Source: Neurospora tetraspora (taxonomy: Eukaryota; Ascomycota; Sordariomycetes; Sordariales; Sordariaceae). Taken from it: a stretch of 64,000 nucleotides of DNA. This document shows positions 10,687-21,290 of the stretch, in pieces (the stretch's first letter is position 1; each line of letters starts with the position of its first letter). The stretch lies in NCBI RefSeq assembly GCF_033439725.1, contig NW_026944390.1, forward strand, positions 1,178,001-1,242,000, in the 5' to 3' direction. The position numbers and the translations under genes were made by a program. Under the pieces are notes generated by a model, which was not told where the DNA came from, did not search any database, and worked only from the letters and a program-made list of their open reading frames with translations.

Positions 10687-10694
10687 TTTTTTTT
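10686..10694 (+). terminator. Pol III T-run terminator of the 5S gene
   Basis: Nine consecutive T begin at the 3' end of the 5S rRNA, the standard RNA polymerase III stop signal. Confidence 0.8.
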
Positions 10695-11120
10695 CCGTTT
10701 ACCACGCTTCACATACATGTACGGTGTCTCTTTGGTGTTATTACTTTTTGATGTTTGACTTTTTTTTGGAGCGTTTGAACATGGACTTGGTCATCAAAAG
10801 GGAGGAGGGACGTCGATGGCACCTTAGGCACGATACCAATCTTCCTTTTCTATCAGTTCCATTCGTAACAGCATCAAAAGAAAAAGGAGTCAAAGGAAAG
10901 TGGTACCTTCATTCCTCTTCATAAAAGAATCAAATCCCCTCAAAAGGCTTCAAACTTTTAGTTTCCAGTCTCCTTATAAACAAACAAGGCGTATAACAAA
11001 AGAACATAAACGAAATAGCAAAGACATTACTCATGAAGTTACACGCTAGCGAAGTTCCCCCGCGAAAACCGTGGTACTGGGCTATCAGTAAGTATCTTGT
11101 GGCTTGACAAATTTCTTGCT
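10695..11120. other. Intergenic, 3' side of the Zn2Cys6 gene
   Basis: No gene is recognised. The part next to 11121 probably holds the 3' UTR of the minus-strand transcription factor. Confidence 0.4.
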
Positions 11121-11420
11121 CTAACCCCATCCCAAAGATGAAGGGCCTCCTCCTGCTCCTCCCATCTGCTGCTGTGAACCAATGCTTCCACTCCTTGCAG
11201 AGCTGCCAATGTTAGACTGCGGCGCCTGTTGATACCATCCCTGGTATGTTTGAGTTTGACTAGGCGGGCTAGGTCGGTTTTGGTGCGTCTGATGCGTCTG
11301 ATGCCGGCTGCTAGAGGGAGGGATACCGACAGTTGATGGAGCCGCCGTCAAGTTGGGTATAGTCGGGGAGTTGGAGTAGGAAGTTGCTGCCGCCGTGGAA
11401 GAAGTCCTGGTTGTTGGCGG

Positions 11421-11473
<53 letters not shown>

Positions 11474-12382
11474 GGCTCTGCTGTTGACTCTGCACCGAAG
11501 CAACACCACCGAAAAGCTGTGATATCGAAGGCGGTCTCGAAGGCAAAGGGAGTGGTAACTCCATTGTTGTCTGCCCAGTTGCCGATGTCATACCACCAAG
11601 AAGAGCCGAAGCAAAGCCTCCCCCTCCTCCTCCATTATTGTTCCCGTTGGCATTGGCACTTGTGCTACCGTTCGACCCCCCCTCGACAACCTCAACCCCC
11701 CAAGCCCTCTTCATATCATTCACCATACTACCCAACCTCCACCCCGTCTCGCTGCTGATCCTCTCCAAGATAGCCAACGCCTCCGTCTGCTCAGCGCGAT
11801 CGGATAGCACGCCGCCCGCAGTCGCAGCGCAGCGAGTCACTATGGACGCCACGGCGCGATCCTTGTTATGCGCTGCGATCCCGCACACCTGCCGAGCGTG
11901 ATGTTGCTGCAGCTCGCGGTTGGCGTCGCTGTCGCGCGGACTGACGGGGTTGACTTGGGCGAGGATGCACATAGCTACGTGGTAGAAGAGGCGGGCGATG
12001 AGGGCGGGGCGTTTGGTGAGCCTTTACTCACACAACAACAACAACAAGGCTTGTTAGTGTTCATTCTGTCTGTTTTGTATGGGGAGTAGGAAGAAACTCG
12101 AGATGGAAATGAGGAGGCTTACCAGACATTAGGAAACAACGACCCACTCGACGATGAGTGAGCGTATCCATACGGCCGCATCGAGCGCGGACAATTACTT
12201 TTCCAGGCGTCGCACATATCATTGAGGCTCTTCCACTCTGTGAATCGTCTCTGGAGACGCATCTGTTTGTCGTGAGGCGAGGTCTCCTGGTAGCGCGACA
12301 CGCTGTTGCTGTTTGCAGAGCAAAAGTTGACGACTTTGGCGAGGACGTAGAGGATGCGTTGCGCCCAGAGCTCTTCCTCTCC

Positions 12383-12432
<50 letters not shown>

Positions 12433-14643
12433 TGCCGGTGCTGTATCCCGCAACAGCTCCCGCTCCCGCCCCGAAGCGACGAAGCCCGAATGACGACTGG
12501 TCATCATTCCCATTGACCGTCGTCAGATTGCTGCTGCTGCTGTCCACACCACCTCCCGTGGCCGCCGTAGCCGTACTATTTGCAGCAGTTGTCGTCGTCC
12601 ATCGATCAACATTCACATCCAGCCCCCACTGATCTGGATCCCAAACAGTCGGGGTCTGCTGCCACGAGTTCATCATCATCAGCGCCCCGGGCAAACAACT
12701 GAGCACCTCCATGCACCCGTTGAACCAGAAACAAGCTTCCCCCACACCACCCACAGTCCCCAGCGCGGAAGCGGAGTTTGAGTTCGCGTTCCACCCGCAT
12801 TCATTTACCAGCGCCCTGGCGCAGCCGGCGATGTGGTAATCTACTGCTACCCGCTGCGATCTCGATAACGGGAACGGGGACGGGTGGTGGGACGGGTTCC
12901 CGGCGCTGTTCATCATGTCGTACGCGTTGAGCACAGTAGCCGTGGTGGCACACTCGGCTGCATTGCGGTCCGATGGTGGGCTCTGCTCGAGGTTGCGCCA
13001 GAGTTCCATCGTTGCGAGATCGTAGTATGAACAGGCTTTGTTGACATTGCTGTTACCGGAAAGCTGGGAAGAAGATTGCCGTGGTTGTTGTTGTTGTTGT
13101 TGTTGTTGTGTTAGGGAGAGGTGCATGGTGCCACAGGCTAGGAGAGCATTGAGAAGCATGGGCGATTTGAGGGCTAGGTCGGGCATCATGTTGGCGAAAT
13201 GCTTGTCTTTGTTGAGGATGTCCATCCAGGGGGCAACTTCGCTGACGAACACTTGCATGAGATGGATTTCGGTATCAGTGCTGAGGTAGTCCCGCTCGAC
13301 AGTCGGTTTCTTTGACGGGGTAGTCCGCGTTGTCGAGCTTATTCCTATGGCTTCCGACGCGTGCTGGGTTTGACTGGCTTGCAGCCCGTAGGTTGCCAAA
13401 GGGACGGTGTGCTGTGCAGAGTGACTTCGATGGCCATGATGAGGAAAAGAAGGCACCGTACTCGATACCTCGCTCCTCCTGTACCCATGGGCTTGCGAAG
13501 CCCAGCCATCCTTTGCTGTGTATTGCTGTAAAGCTTCTGTCAGTAAAAGTCCACTCTGGATGATGGTGCTGACAATAAATTGTGCTTACCTGTGAGATCT
13601 TGACGCGCATCGTGAAGGGATTGTCACTGCCATTCCGCAGTTGCAGATCTTGAGGCTGGAATAACTGACTTCCATCATAAGTCGGCTGGTCAGGGGAGAG
13701 TTTTATTATCAAGCCAGCACCACTGCCACTGTCGACTACATCCTGCTGCTCACCGAGGCCCGGAGCGACGTCGTTGTCCGTCGAGCGGTAGGTCTTGCCG
13801 GCACCGGCATCCTGTTTCTGGGCGACGACACGGAGCGTGGCATTCAGTTCTGTCTCATGAGGCGGCGTGACGACGGTGTTCTGATCCAACCGGGGATAGC
13901 GTCCCAATCCGCCTTGATACTCCGACGCAATCAGCCGCGACTCGTCTTGAAATTGTACTGTAGTAACCCTTGTGTCAGCATCTTCCATGCAGTTATGCAG
14001 CCTTCCGGCACCGGCACCGGATGTTTGGGTTTTGGGAACGGAACGACATACCTGACCACTCCAACGTGGGCGGCACAAATGGCGGACTTTTGACTCGGGT
14101 GTCGATGAAGTTCAGGCGTAGACCCCGTTTGCATTCACGACAACTCTTTCGGCAGTTGTTGCATTCCGGGAAGGCTTCATCGCACTTGAGGTGGCGGCCA
14201 CGGCAGGTTAGACACCCAGTGCGGACCCGGCGAGACTTGTTGTTGTTAGCGTTGACATTGCTGCTCGTGCTGCTGCTTTGCGGTGTTGCGTTGGACTTCT
14301 TCACCGTGATATCGTCATTCTTCTCACGGTAACTGGACTTGGGAGCTCCTGGGTCCGTTTCAGCAGATGGCCCTAGTTCTGCATCATGAGCTTGGCCATG
14401 CTGTTGACCTGTAGCCCAGCCTGCAGCCGAAGATGCTAGGACGCCTGATATCCTTACCCGTTTCGCTGGCGACACCTCGTAAGGGCCGCCGCTAGTCGGA
14501 TACGAGTCGGTGACGGCAGGATAGGACTGTGAGTGATCTTCGAATGCAGCGAAGTGGGCTGATGATGGCGGCGGTAAGGCACGATGCCGTTCAACATTCC
14601 AGTGATTAGTGTGTATTTTTGGGTGTTGGACGCCTGGATTCAT
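11121..14643 (-). CDS. Zn(II)2Cys6 transcription factor with polyglutamine and Asn-Gly repeats
   Basis: Four exons are inferred on the minus strand: 14643-14052, 13957-13590, 13525-12123 and 12021-11121. All junctions keep frame and give 1087 residues. The binuclear zinc cluster is at residues 144-171 (Cys144, 147, 154, 161, 164, 171, plus an extra Cys168), preceded by basic SRRVRTG and followed by [14 protein letters not shown] large regulatory region follows ([19 protein letters not shown], then [17 protein letters not shown] across the last junction). Low-complexity tracts are ~18 Gln near the C-terminus (11421-11474), an Asn-Gly run (about 12385-12430) and a second Gln tract (near 13085-13107). 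It should bind DNA in the nucleus as a regulator; its targets are unknown. The start at 14643 is the first ATG in the frame. Splicing at 12022 rests on frame and on the conserved motif joined. Confidence 0.85.
11421..11474 (+). repeat. (TTG)18 trinucleotide repeat inside coding sequence
   Basis: A pure TTG run on the plus strand reads as CAA codons for a Gln tract in the Zn2Cys6 factor. Such tracts vary in length between strains. Confidence 0.9.
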
Positions 14644-15971
14644 TTTCTTCTGAACCCAGACCCCGGGCCACTGACGTCCGCAAGGATGTTGAACGCAGCA
14701 GGGGCCGCGAAGGCAACGCCACGAAGCGTGTCTCGGTGTCGAGAAAGGTGACGGATCTGTTCTAGAAACACGGCAACCGTCATCAAGAAAACAGCTCAGA
14801 ACTTGCCAAAAGTCGGGCCGCGGCGTCTCCCGATCGAGATCCGTGGAAAGAGAATAACAGGCAGGCAGCCGAACGCTCGCCAATACATGTAATCTGGGGA
14901 GAAGGGAGAGGTAAAGTAAAGTGGATGCCTCGGAAGTGATGCTGTGTTTTGGGTCGATACAGCAACTCCGTTCGAGGCGTTCGGAATTCTCTTAGGGGAA
15001 GGCCCAATAGAAGAGGTAAGAATTGTCGAGACACACAAGACAGAACGCTCTGAAGGGACATGGATATTCCAATGTGAGCAAGGGCCTTGATGAAGGGCGC
15101 CTATGTGGAAGCAGTGATACTGGCTGGGGGCACAACTAGGTTGACTCTGTAACTCTTGACGACTATCCAGATGGTACAAGGGGGAACCAAATGCCCATTT
15201 GCTCCAATGCAAGCCAAGGTGATAGTATGCATGTCTTGGAAAGTGGTGTTATGTGTATGTGCTGGGCTGGTTACAGGCAGGAGTACAACAGGAGCCTTTG
15301 CAAGGATGGCTGGGGCAATAGAGGCTTCATGACTGCCCTGCTTGGACCGAAGGAACGCCATGACGAGAGCTAGTTGGCCAGCCAGATCTGTGGGATCGCG
15401 GTATGGCTTTTTTTCTTCCGATTTCAGCTTGTCGTCGTCAAGATTTCGCATCGATAGAACGTGACTTACCGACAGATGGGGCGTCGTAGGGACCGACGGA
15501 GTCCTGTCCGGCTGGCCTATCACCACTTTCGAATTGCACAATAGTTTCCTGTTTGGGGAGCCGGCTATGAGAAGGGGCAGATCGGGATCTGGAACGCCAG
15601 CTACCCGGACCGGGTTAGGTAACCCTGTGTCAGAGAAGTGCATCGGCTTGAGTTGCCGAGCATGGAATTGGGATGGCGCCAAGAGCATGATCTCCTGCAA
15701 ACCTACACCGCGTCACGGGCTCACTTGCCAAGCCTGAGGAATTCTGGAACCATATACGGAGCATGACAGTGTTGTTGTCAAGTGAAACCTCCTCCCCTGA
15801 CATCACAACGTCTATTACACAGAGTAAAATGGGGTCATTTATGTTGAGCTCGATTGATGCTGCTTCCCGTCTTTGCTTGACGACTGGGATGGCAGGAGTG
15901 AGGCCGCCACTTTTGCTGCTCAAGTGCTCCCAAGATACTTAATTCCACGTTGCCGCGGCCGCATCGAACGT
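14644..15971. promoter_or_regulatory. Upstream region of the Zn2Cys6 gene
   Basis: This 1.3-kb stretch separates the asa-1 stop from the transcription factor start, both on the minus strand. Frames of up to 199 codons exist on the minus strand (15101-15700), but none shows a recognisable domain and I could not fit a consistent splice model. It probably holds the asa-1 3' UTR and a long leader and promoter for the transcription factor. Confidence 0.45.
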
Positions 15972-17446
15972 CTAGAAGACATCCCAGAGACTGACCTTTC
16001 CGTCCTTGCTTCCGGCAGCCAGCCAATGTGCCGTCGTTGCCTGTCTGAGACGCTTGTCCCTGACTGTCAATTCGACAAGCTTCGGTACGACGGTGAGGCT
16101 CTTGTCCATATGGCCCAGGGAATCGGACCCAGTCGGTTCGGTCCCAGTGGTCGATGCGGTTGCTTTGGGATTCTGGTCGTTAATCGAAGGAGCACTAGTC
16201 TTTGGTGCAATATCGGCGAAAGCGACAGCGTAGCATCCTACTTGGTGCCATTTGAGGACGGCAACCTCTTTGAGCGTCTTTGTGGAATAGACGCGAACCT
16301 TGCTATCCCAGCCAGCAGTGGCAAAGACCAGGCCATCAGAGCGGATTTGGATGCTTTGCTGTCCTGCATGTTTTGTGTTGACAGTCTTCAGGGGTTGGGT
16401 TTGTGCTTCTTGGGGCTTGTGTGGTGGTTTCTGTTGCGATTGCTTTGCCTTGGCCAAGGCCGCACCAAGCAGAGACTTTCCAACGGCTTTGTCGTTGACA
16501 GGTCTGTTGCTCTCTTCACTCTCAGACACTTGAGTGGCTGTGACGTGTGTCGATGTTGTATCCTGCGAGACCACAGGAGGCAAGGGGTGCTTAGCAATGA
16601 CCGCATCTGCGCTTGACGTGAGGAAGAAATCCAGGGCAGGAGAAATGGACAAGGACAGAATGGGTTGAGAGTGACAGGTTGCTTGGTATAGGGGTATCCA
16701 GTCATTCTTGATGGGATCACGATGGGCCACTATGGCAAGGCCATTTTCATACCCAGCCACCAGGGTTAGAGAGTTTGCCTGGTTGAACAGTGCCACGGCC
16801 ATGACCATGCCATTCTTATCGCCCAACTTAACAGTATGGCGGCGCGTCTGGGAAGGGAGATGAAAAATGTCAATCTGCAGGAGTCAGTGAGCTTTTGGAG
16901 TAGAGAAGGGGCTTCTTCATCGGACGTAATTACCGCTTCGGACGCCAGCGTGTTGGGAACTGCGATGAGTAGCTCTGACCCGGACTTTGACTCTTCTGCT
17001 GTGTCTTGACTTTGGCCTTCCTGCTGACCTGGTAGCACAGGAACCGGAACAGGACAATATGAGAAAGAGCAGAAGTTCATGGTGTTGACCTCCAGGAGGT
17101 GCAATATCCATGGCTTTGGCCGCGGCTCTGTGCATGGGTCGAGTGGAAGCGTGGTACTCATCCGGGCCTCATCATCACCGGTGAGCTTCCAGACAATGAG
17201 CTTGTTGTCCCTACCATGTGTTATGACCCGGTCGTTACCCCATCCGGCAATTCCTAGGATAGCGTTTTCATGAGCTTGCCATACCGCGCGAGGCCTCATG
17301 ATGGTGAGGTCCCAGGCGATGATGAATCCATCGGCATCACCAGTGACGAGGCGCTCATTGTTGCGGATGAAGGTGGCGGCATGCACCTGCGCCTTGTGAC
17401 CCCGAAGGATTGACTTGGGTGTTGGAGGCCGGCCCTCGACCGCCAT
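15972..17446 (-). CDS. asa-1: ASTRA-associated protein 1 (WD40 repeat)
   Basis: Two exons, 17446-16934 and 16874-15972, are joined in phase 0 by a 59-nt GT-AG intron and give 471 residues. The N-terminus ([45 protein letters not shown]) and the C-terminus ([37 protein letters not shown]) are WD40 blades. The central FCSFSYCP and [10 protein letters not shown] stretches fit fungal ASA1. In yeast, Asa1 belongs to the ASTRA/TTT-related assembly acting with Rvb1-Rvb2, Tra1 and Tel2 in PIKK maturation and chromatin regulation. The start at 17446 is the first ATG; the frame extends upstream only through a TTG. A Gln/Thr-rich insert lies between late blades. Confidence in the family is high. Confidence 0.87.
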
Positions 17447-17857
17447 TTCAACAAAAGTCTGCAAAGGTCGTGATACTCTGATGCTGCAAGTTGGCGAGAC
17501 GCCGGGGGTTTGAGGTTTGAGGTTGGTAATGCAAACGCGAAGATGAGGTGCGAATCGCAGACAGCAGCATCAATCTGGTTGACGTAATTGTTAAGACCTT
17601 TAACTGCTACCACTGGCTGCGCTATAAATATGTGCCAAGACCACAACTTTTGCCTTGACGGTAGCTAAGTTAGTGGAGACACCCGTGCAGATTCTGCAAC
17701 GGCGATAAAGCTAGTAACATGGTCAACCACAGTAGAGGATGCCTCTGGATCAAGAGCCAAAGGGACAAGATGCTTCGGACAACGACACAAAGGATTGACG
17801 AGATCAAGGCCGGATATGTATTGTATCATATTTTCCAAAACCCTCCACCAACCCCCC
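17447..17857. other. Intergenic between acyltransferase 3' end and asa-1 start
   Basis: Both neighbours are on the minus strand. The stretch holds the asa-1 promoter and leader and the acyltransferase 3' UTR. No other gene is seen. Confidence 0.5.
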
Positions 17858-20614
17858 TCACAAATGCGCCCGATTCTCCAACGTTCTCCTCCTCTTACTC
17901 TCCTTCAAATCCGCCGTCAAAGTCTTTTCCTCCTCCCTACTCAACCTCGTCGGCGCCCCTCCCTTGCCCTTCCCTTTACCCTTTCCTTTACCCTTCTTCC
18001 CACCATCTGTACCCGCAATCGCCTCCTCAAACAGCTTCTGGCCCAAATCGTCCGTCAACCTGACCACCCTGGTACTCACCGTAGCTCCATCCCGTCTGTT
18101 CTTGCCTTCTCGCCTGCTTGACGCGATCTTCTCGGTGAAATCCCACAGACGCCCGGACGCGATGAGCACGCCCGAGATGTCGTCTCTGGCGGGCCGCCAT
18201 TCGGGCGCGAGACGCATGCGCGGAGGGACCTTGGGGTCTTTGGACTTGACGACTTGAATGATGCCCTCTTCTTCGAAGCGCTGGTACGAGTTCTTGAGCG
18301 TTTCTTTGTTGACGGCTTCAAAGTAGGAGAGGTCGCCTTGGTGGTAGAGGGTTTTGCCGAGCTGAACAAGTAATCGTTAGTCCATGTTGGAACAATGATT
18401 GCGTAACTCGGTAAAAAGAGACTGATGGTGTAACTCACAAGCTGTGCACTTTCCTGTGCCTTGGAAAACTGAATCCAAATATCATCCTTCTGTCCCAATG
18501 GAGGCGTCAACCCCATAATCGACACCGAAGCAAGCCAGCTTGCCTCGATGAATGGCCAGATGAGGAAGCAGTAGAAATCGTAGTTCTCTCTGCCCGCCGC
18601 GCGCTCTGCATCCGACAGCCCGACCTTGGTGATGGCACCTGTGAGCTCATCCCTCTCTAGGAAGACGACATTATCTGCCTCTAGTCCCATGAGAGTTTTC
18701 TCCAAGTTGACCGCCAGACCCTCGCCCGAGTAAATGAATTCGCCGCGGAAGAGCGACGACAGGAACAAAACTTGGTCATGCAAGTCCTGGTACGGAATAT
18801 CTTGGATCGCCGGCCCACCACCACGCTTGACGCGCGTATAGAGAGCCGCAGCAACCAGCGCCTCGGAAATGAACAGGTGGATGGTCATGTTTCGGTAGAA
18901 GGACAGCTGGAACCGGTCAACGGCATAGTAAGTGGGCTCCGCCAGGCCCTCGACAACGCCAACTAGGTCCTTTCCGAGGACCTCTAGACCACGCTCAATC
19001 ACGTCTGAGACGGGCGTGTTTCCGAAATGGGCGACACGTCCACCCTTGGCTCGGACGCGGGCCGTCAACCACTCGACACGGCGAATCAATTCAGCACGGC
19101 CAACACCACGGCCGCGAAGGGTGAGTAGAACGGTACCGATCAGGGCTGTAGGCATCACCACCGAGACATGGTTGATATCTGCCAAAACCTTGTACCCAAG
19201 CGTGCGAAGAAGCTTCTGCCGCACAATCGAGTTCTTCATGTCCTTCCAGTTGATGCTAGACGGTATCTTGGACAGCCTGGTAACCTGTTCGTCAATGAAA
19301 CCCCGTAGGCTCCACGGCTCATGGAAACGGACGTCAACCCTGCCCAGGCGCAGTGACAACACACTTGATCCGCCACTGAGGAAGTCTGCCAGGTTCTCCT
19401 TCTTCTTGGGTACGCCAAGCAGCTCGGTCACGTAACCCTCTGTTTCCACCACCTTGTCGTACTGGTATGATACGGGGCAGATGACGGCGTCTTGGACACG
19501 GCCGGACAGGATACTGTCGAGAATGAATCTGAGAATGCCGAACTTGGGCGGGAGCAGTTTGCCCGTACGTGAGCGGCCACCTTCGATGAAGCATTCGAAG
19601 TTGTAGCCGCCCTGGAGGAGGACGTCGATGTAGGCTTGGACGAGAGTGGTGTACAGTTGGTCGTCGCCAAAGGAGCGGCGGATGTACATGGCACCTGTCG
19701 AGCGGTTAGGATCAGCCATCCACCCTGGGAACGAGTGACGTACCGGCATGCTGCAAGAAATTTCCTACCAGCGGAAAGTTCAGGTTATCGCCAGCGACAA
19801 CGACTGGCATAGCCAAGCCCAGTCTATAGCAAAGCAACTGGGACGCAACATAATCGACATGCGATCGATGGCACGGCAAGAAGATGATGCTCTGTCCCTT
19901 CTTTTCCGCTTCCCGGGCCACATTTCGCAACCTCAGCACCTCCTCGCTAGAGACGTGGATGCCTTGGTGGTAGGCCCTTAACAGCATCTGGGTGACCATG
20001 TAGTAAGCACCTCTGATGAAAGTTTTGCTCTCCATCTTGCACACCATGTTGTCCGTAAGCTGCTCGGCGACCTCTTGGAGACTCTGAACGAGTACAGAGC
20101 GGCGCTGGTTGCGCTTGGTTTCGAAGTTCCTGTCGTTCTTGTTGAGTAGTCCCTGCTTTTCCTCGATTGACAGGCGCATGTCAGCTAGTTGTGCGATCTT
20201 GGTCTGCAATAGCGTGGCCGACATGACTTGCGACTTGATGTGCTCGGTATAGCCTGGGTAGAAGACGGGTTGGCCGATGACATCGTCGTAGGCGCGCCAG
20301 CCTGTACCGGAGACGTAGAGGGAGACTTCGCGGAGGAATCTGGACAGCTGTGTTAGTGCTGGGACTTTCTTAATCAGAGTGCCGTGTAACAAGCACATCA
20401 AGACGAGGCGTCAAACGTACTGTAGCGGCTCCGAGCGAAAGCGCGCCATGTTCTTCATCAGAGCCTCCTCCTTCTCATCACCTACGGTACCCTTGGAGGG
20501 CGCCACAAAGCCGCTGGGCTGGAAAGTGATACGGTCACCCAAAATGCGCAGATCGGGCGCCGAGTCCTCGACTTGCGCCGGGTTGTTGTCGCGTCCATCT
20601 TGTTCGTCGGTCAT
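17858..20614 (-). CDS. PlsB-type glycerol-3-phosphate / DHAP acyltransferase
   Basis: Four exons on the minus strand, 20614-20421, 20339-19744, 19694-18439 and 18361-17858, keep frame and give 849 residues. The acyltransferase motifs are plain: block I HRSHVD (222-227), block III FIEGGRSRTGK (299-309) and block IV ICPVSYQY (335-342). The long C-terminal half matches the PlsB/GPAM/GNPAT superfamily. The enzyme should acylate glycerol-3-phosphate or dihydroxyacetone phosphate, the first step of glycerolipid synthesis, probably at mitochondria or peroxisomes; which substrate it uses cannot be read from sequence. This is not the yeast Sct1/Gpt2 (ER) family. The C-terminus carries a Lys-Gly repeat (KGKGKGKGKGKGG) and a basic tail. 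Confidence 0.88.
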
Positions 20615-21115
20615 TATGTTTGGGTCCCTTTGCTGACTGCTATCCCAGTCCTCTTTCCAGTTGGACTTGTCTGGTTCAAGTCCCCAATGCTATTACTCCC
20701 ACCAAGTTGACCAGTTCTGTGTTGCTGTCGTGCGTTGCTGGCCGCGCGTGAGGTGATGTGCACGTCTCGATGCAAGTGGTTGTTGTCGGCAGGACTTGGG
20801 AGTTATAACTTGAAAGAGAGCAAGCAAGTGGTGTACCTAGACTCCTAGTGGGCAGTAGCCGGATATAATCATCCACGAATAATCCACACGTATCGGTGTT
20901 GGAACATGAGAGTCTTCAACCACTTGCCACTGCAACCATCATCACGAGCAGAGAGAAGTCAAGCGAGAGATGATTTCCTCGGTTCATGTAGAGTTAGTTA
21001 TGTATGCATCCAGACCCAAGTCCAAGAGTGCCAATGTGCCAATGGAGGAACGGTAACATCGGGAATGCTAGTGTAATCCGGTGTACAAGTAATCTTGCCT
21101 GCCGCCACTGGAAAG
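20615..21115. other. Upstream region of the acyltransferase gene
   Basis: This stretch lies between the acyltransferase start and the retroelement target duplication. No gene is seen; it presumably contains the promoter. Confidence 0.45.
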
Positions 21116-21120
21116 CGTCA

Positions 21121-21290
21121 TGTCAGATTCAAGGGTGGTTTTAGCTATACCATATGGAGGTTAGCGCTCCAGCCACCTGATATTGCCTGATTTCTGGGTA
21201 TATCTGGGTTACCCTAGCACCCCTTATACCTTCTAGGCGAATCAGTCACATACTCTTCAATTAATTAATTCTACATTGTTATATCTAACA
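21121..21290 (+). repeat. Left LTR of the copia-like fossil
   Basis: The LTR is 170 bp, starts TGTCAG and ends TCTAACA. It is less AT-shifted than the element body. Confidence 0.88.

Noticed and set aside
12354-12632. Plus-strand frames rich in Leu-Pro and Val-Ala dipeptides
   Set aside because: They are the antisense reading of the hexanucleotide repeat in the Zn2Cys6 gene.
15101-15923. Minus-strand frames of 199 and 97 codons between asa-1 and the Zn2Cys6 gene
   Set aside because: They start from non-ATG codons or show no domain, and the only GT-AG join I could draw is about 30 nt and breaks frame. More likely leader or promoter DNA.
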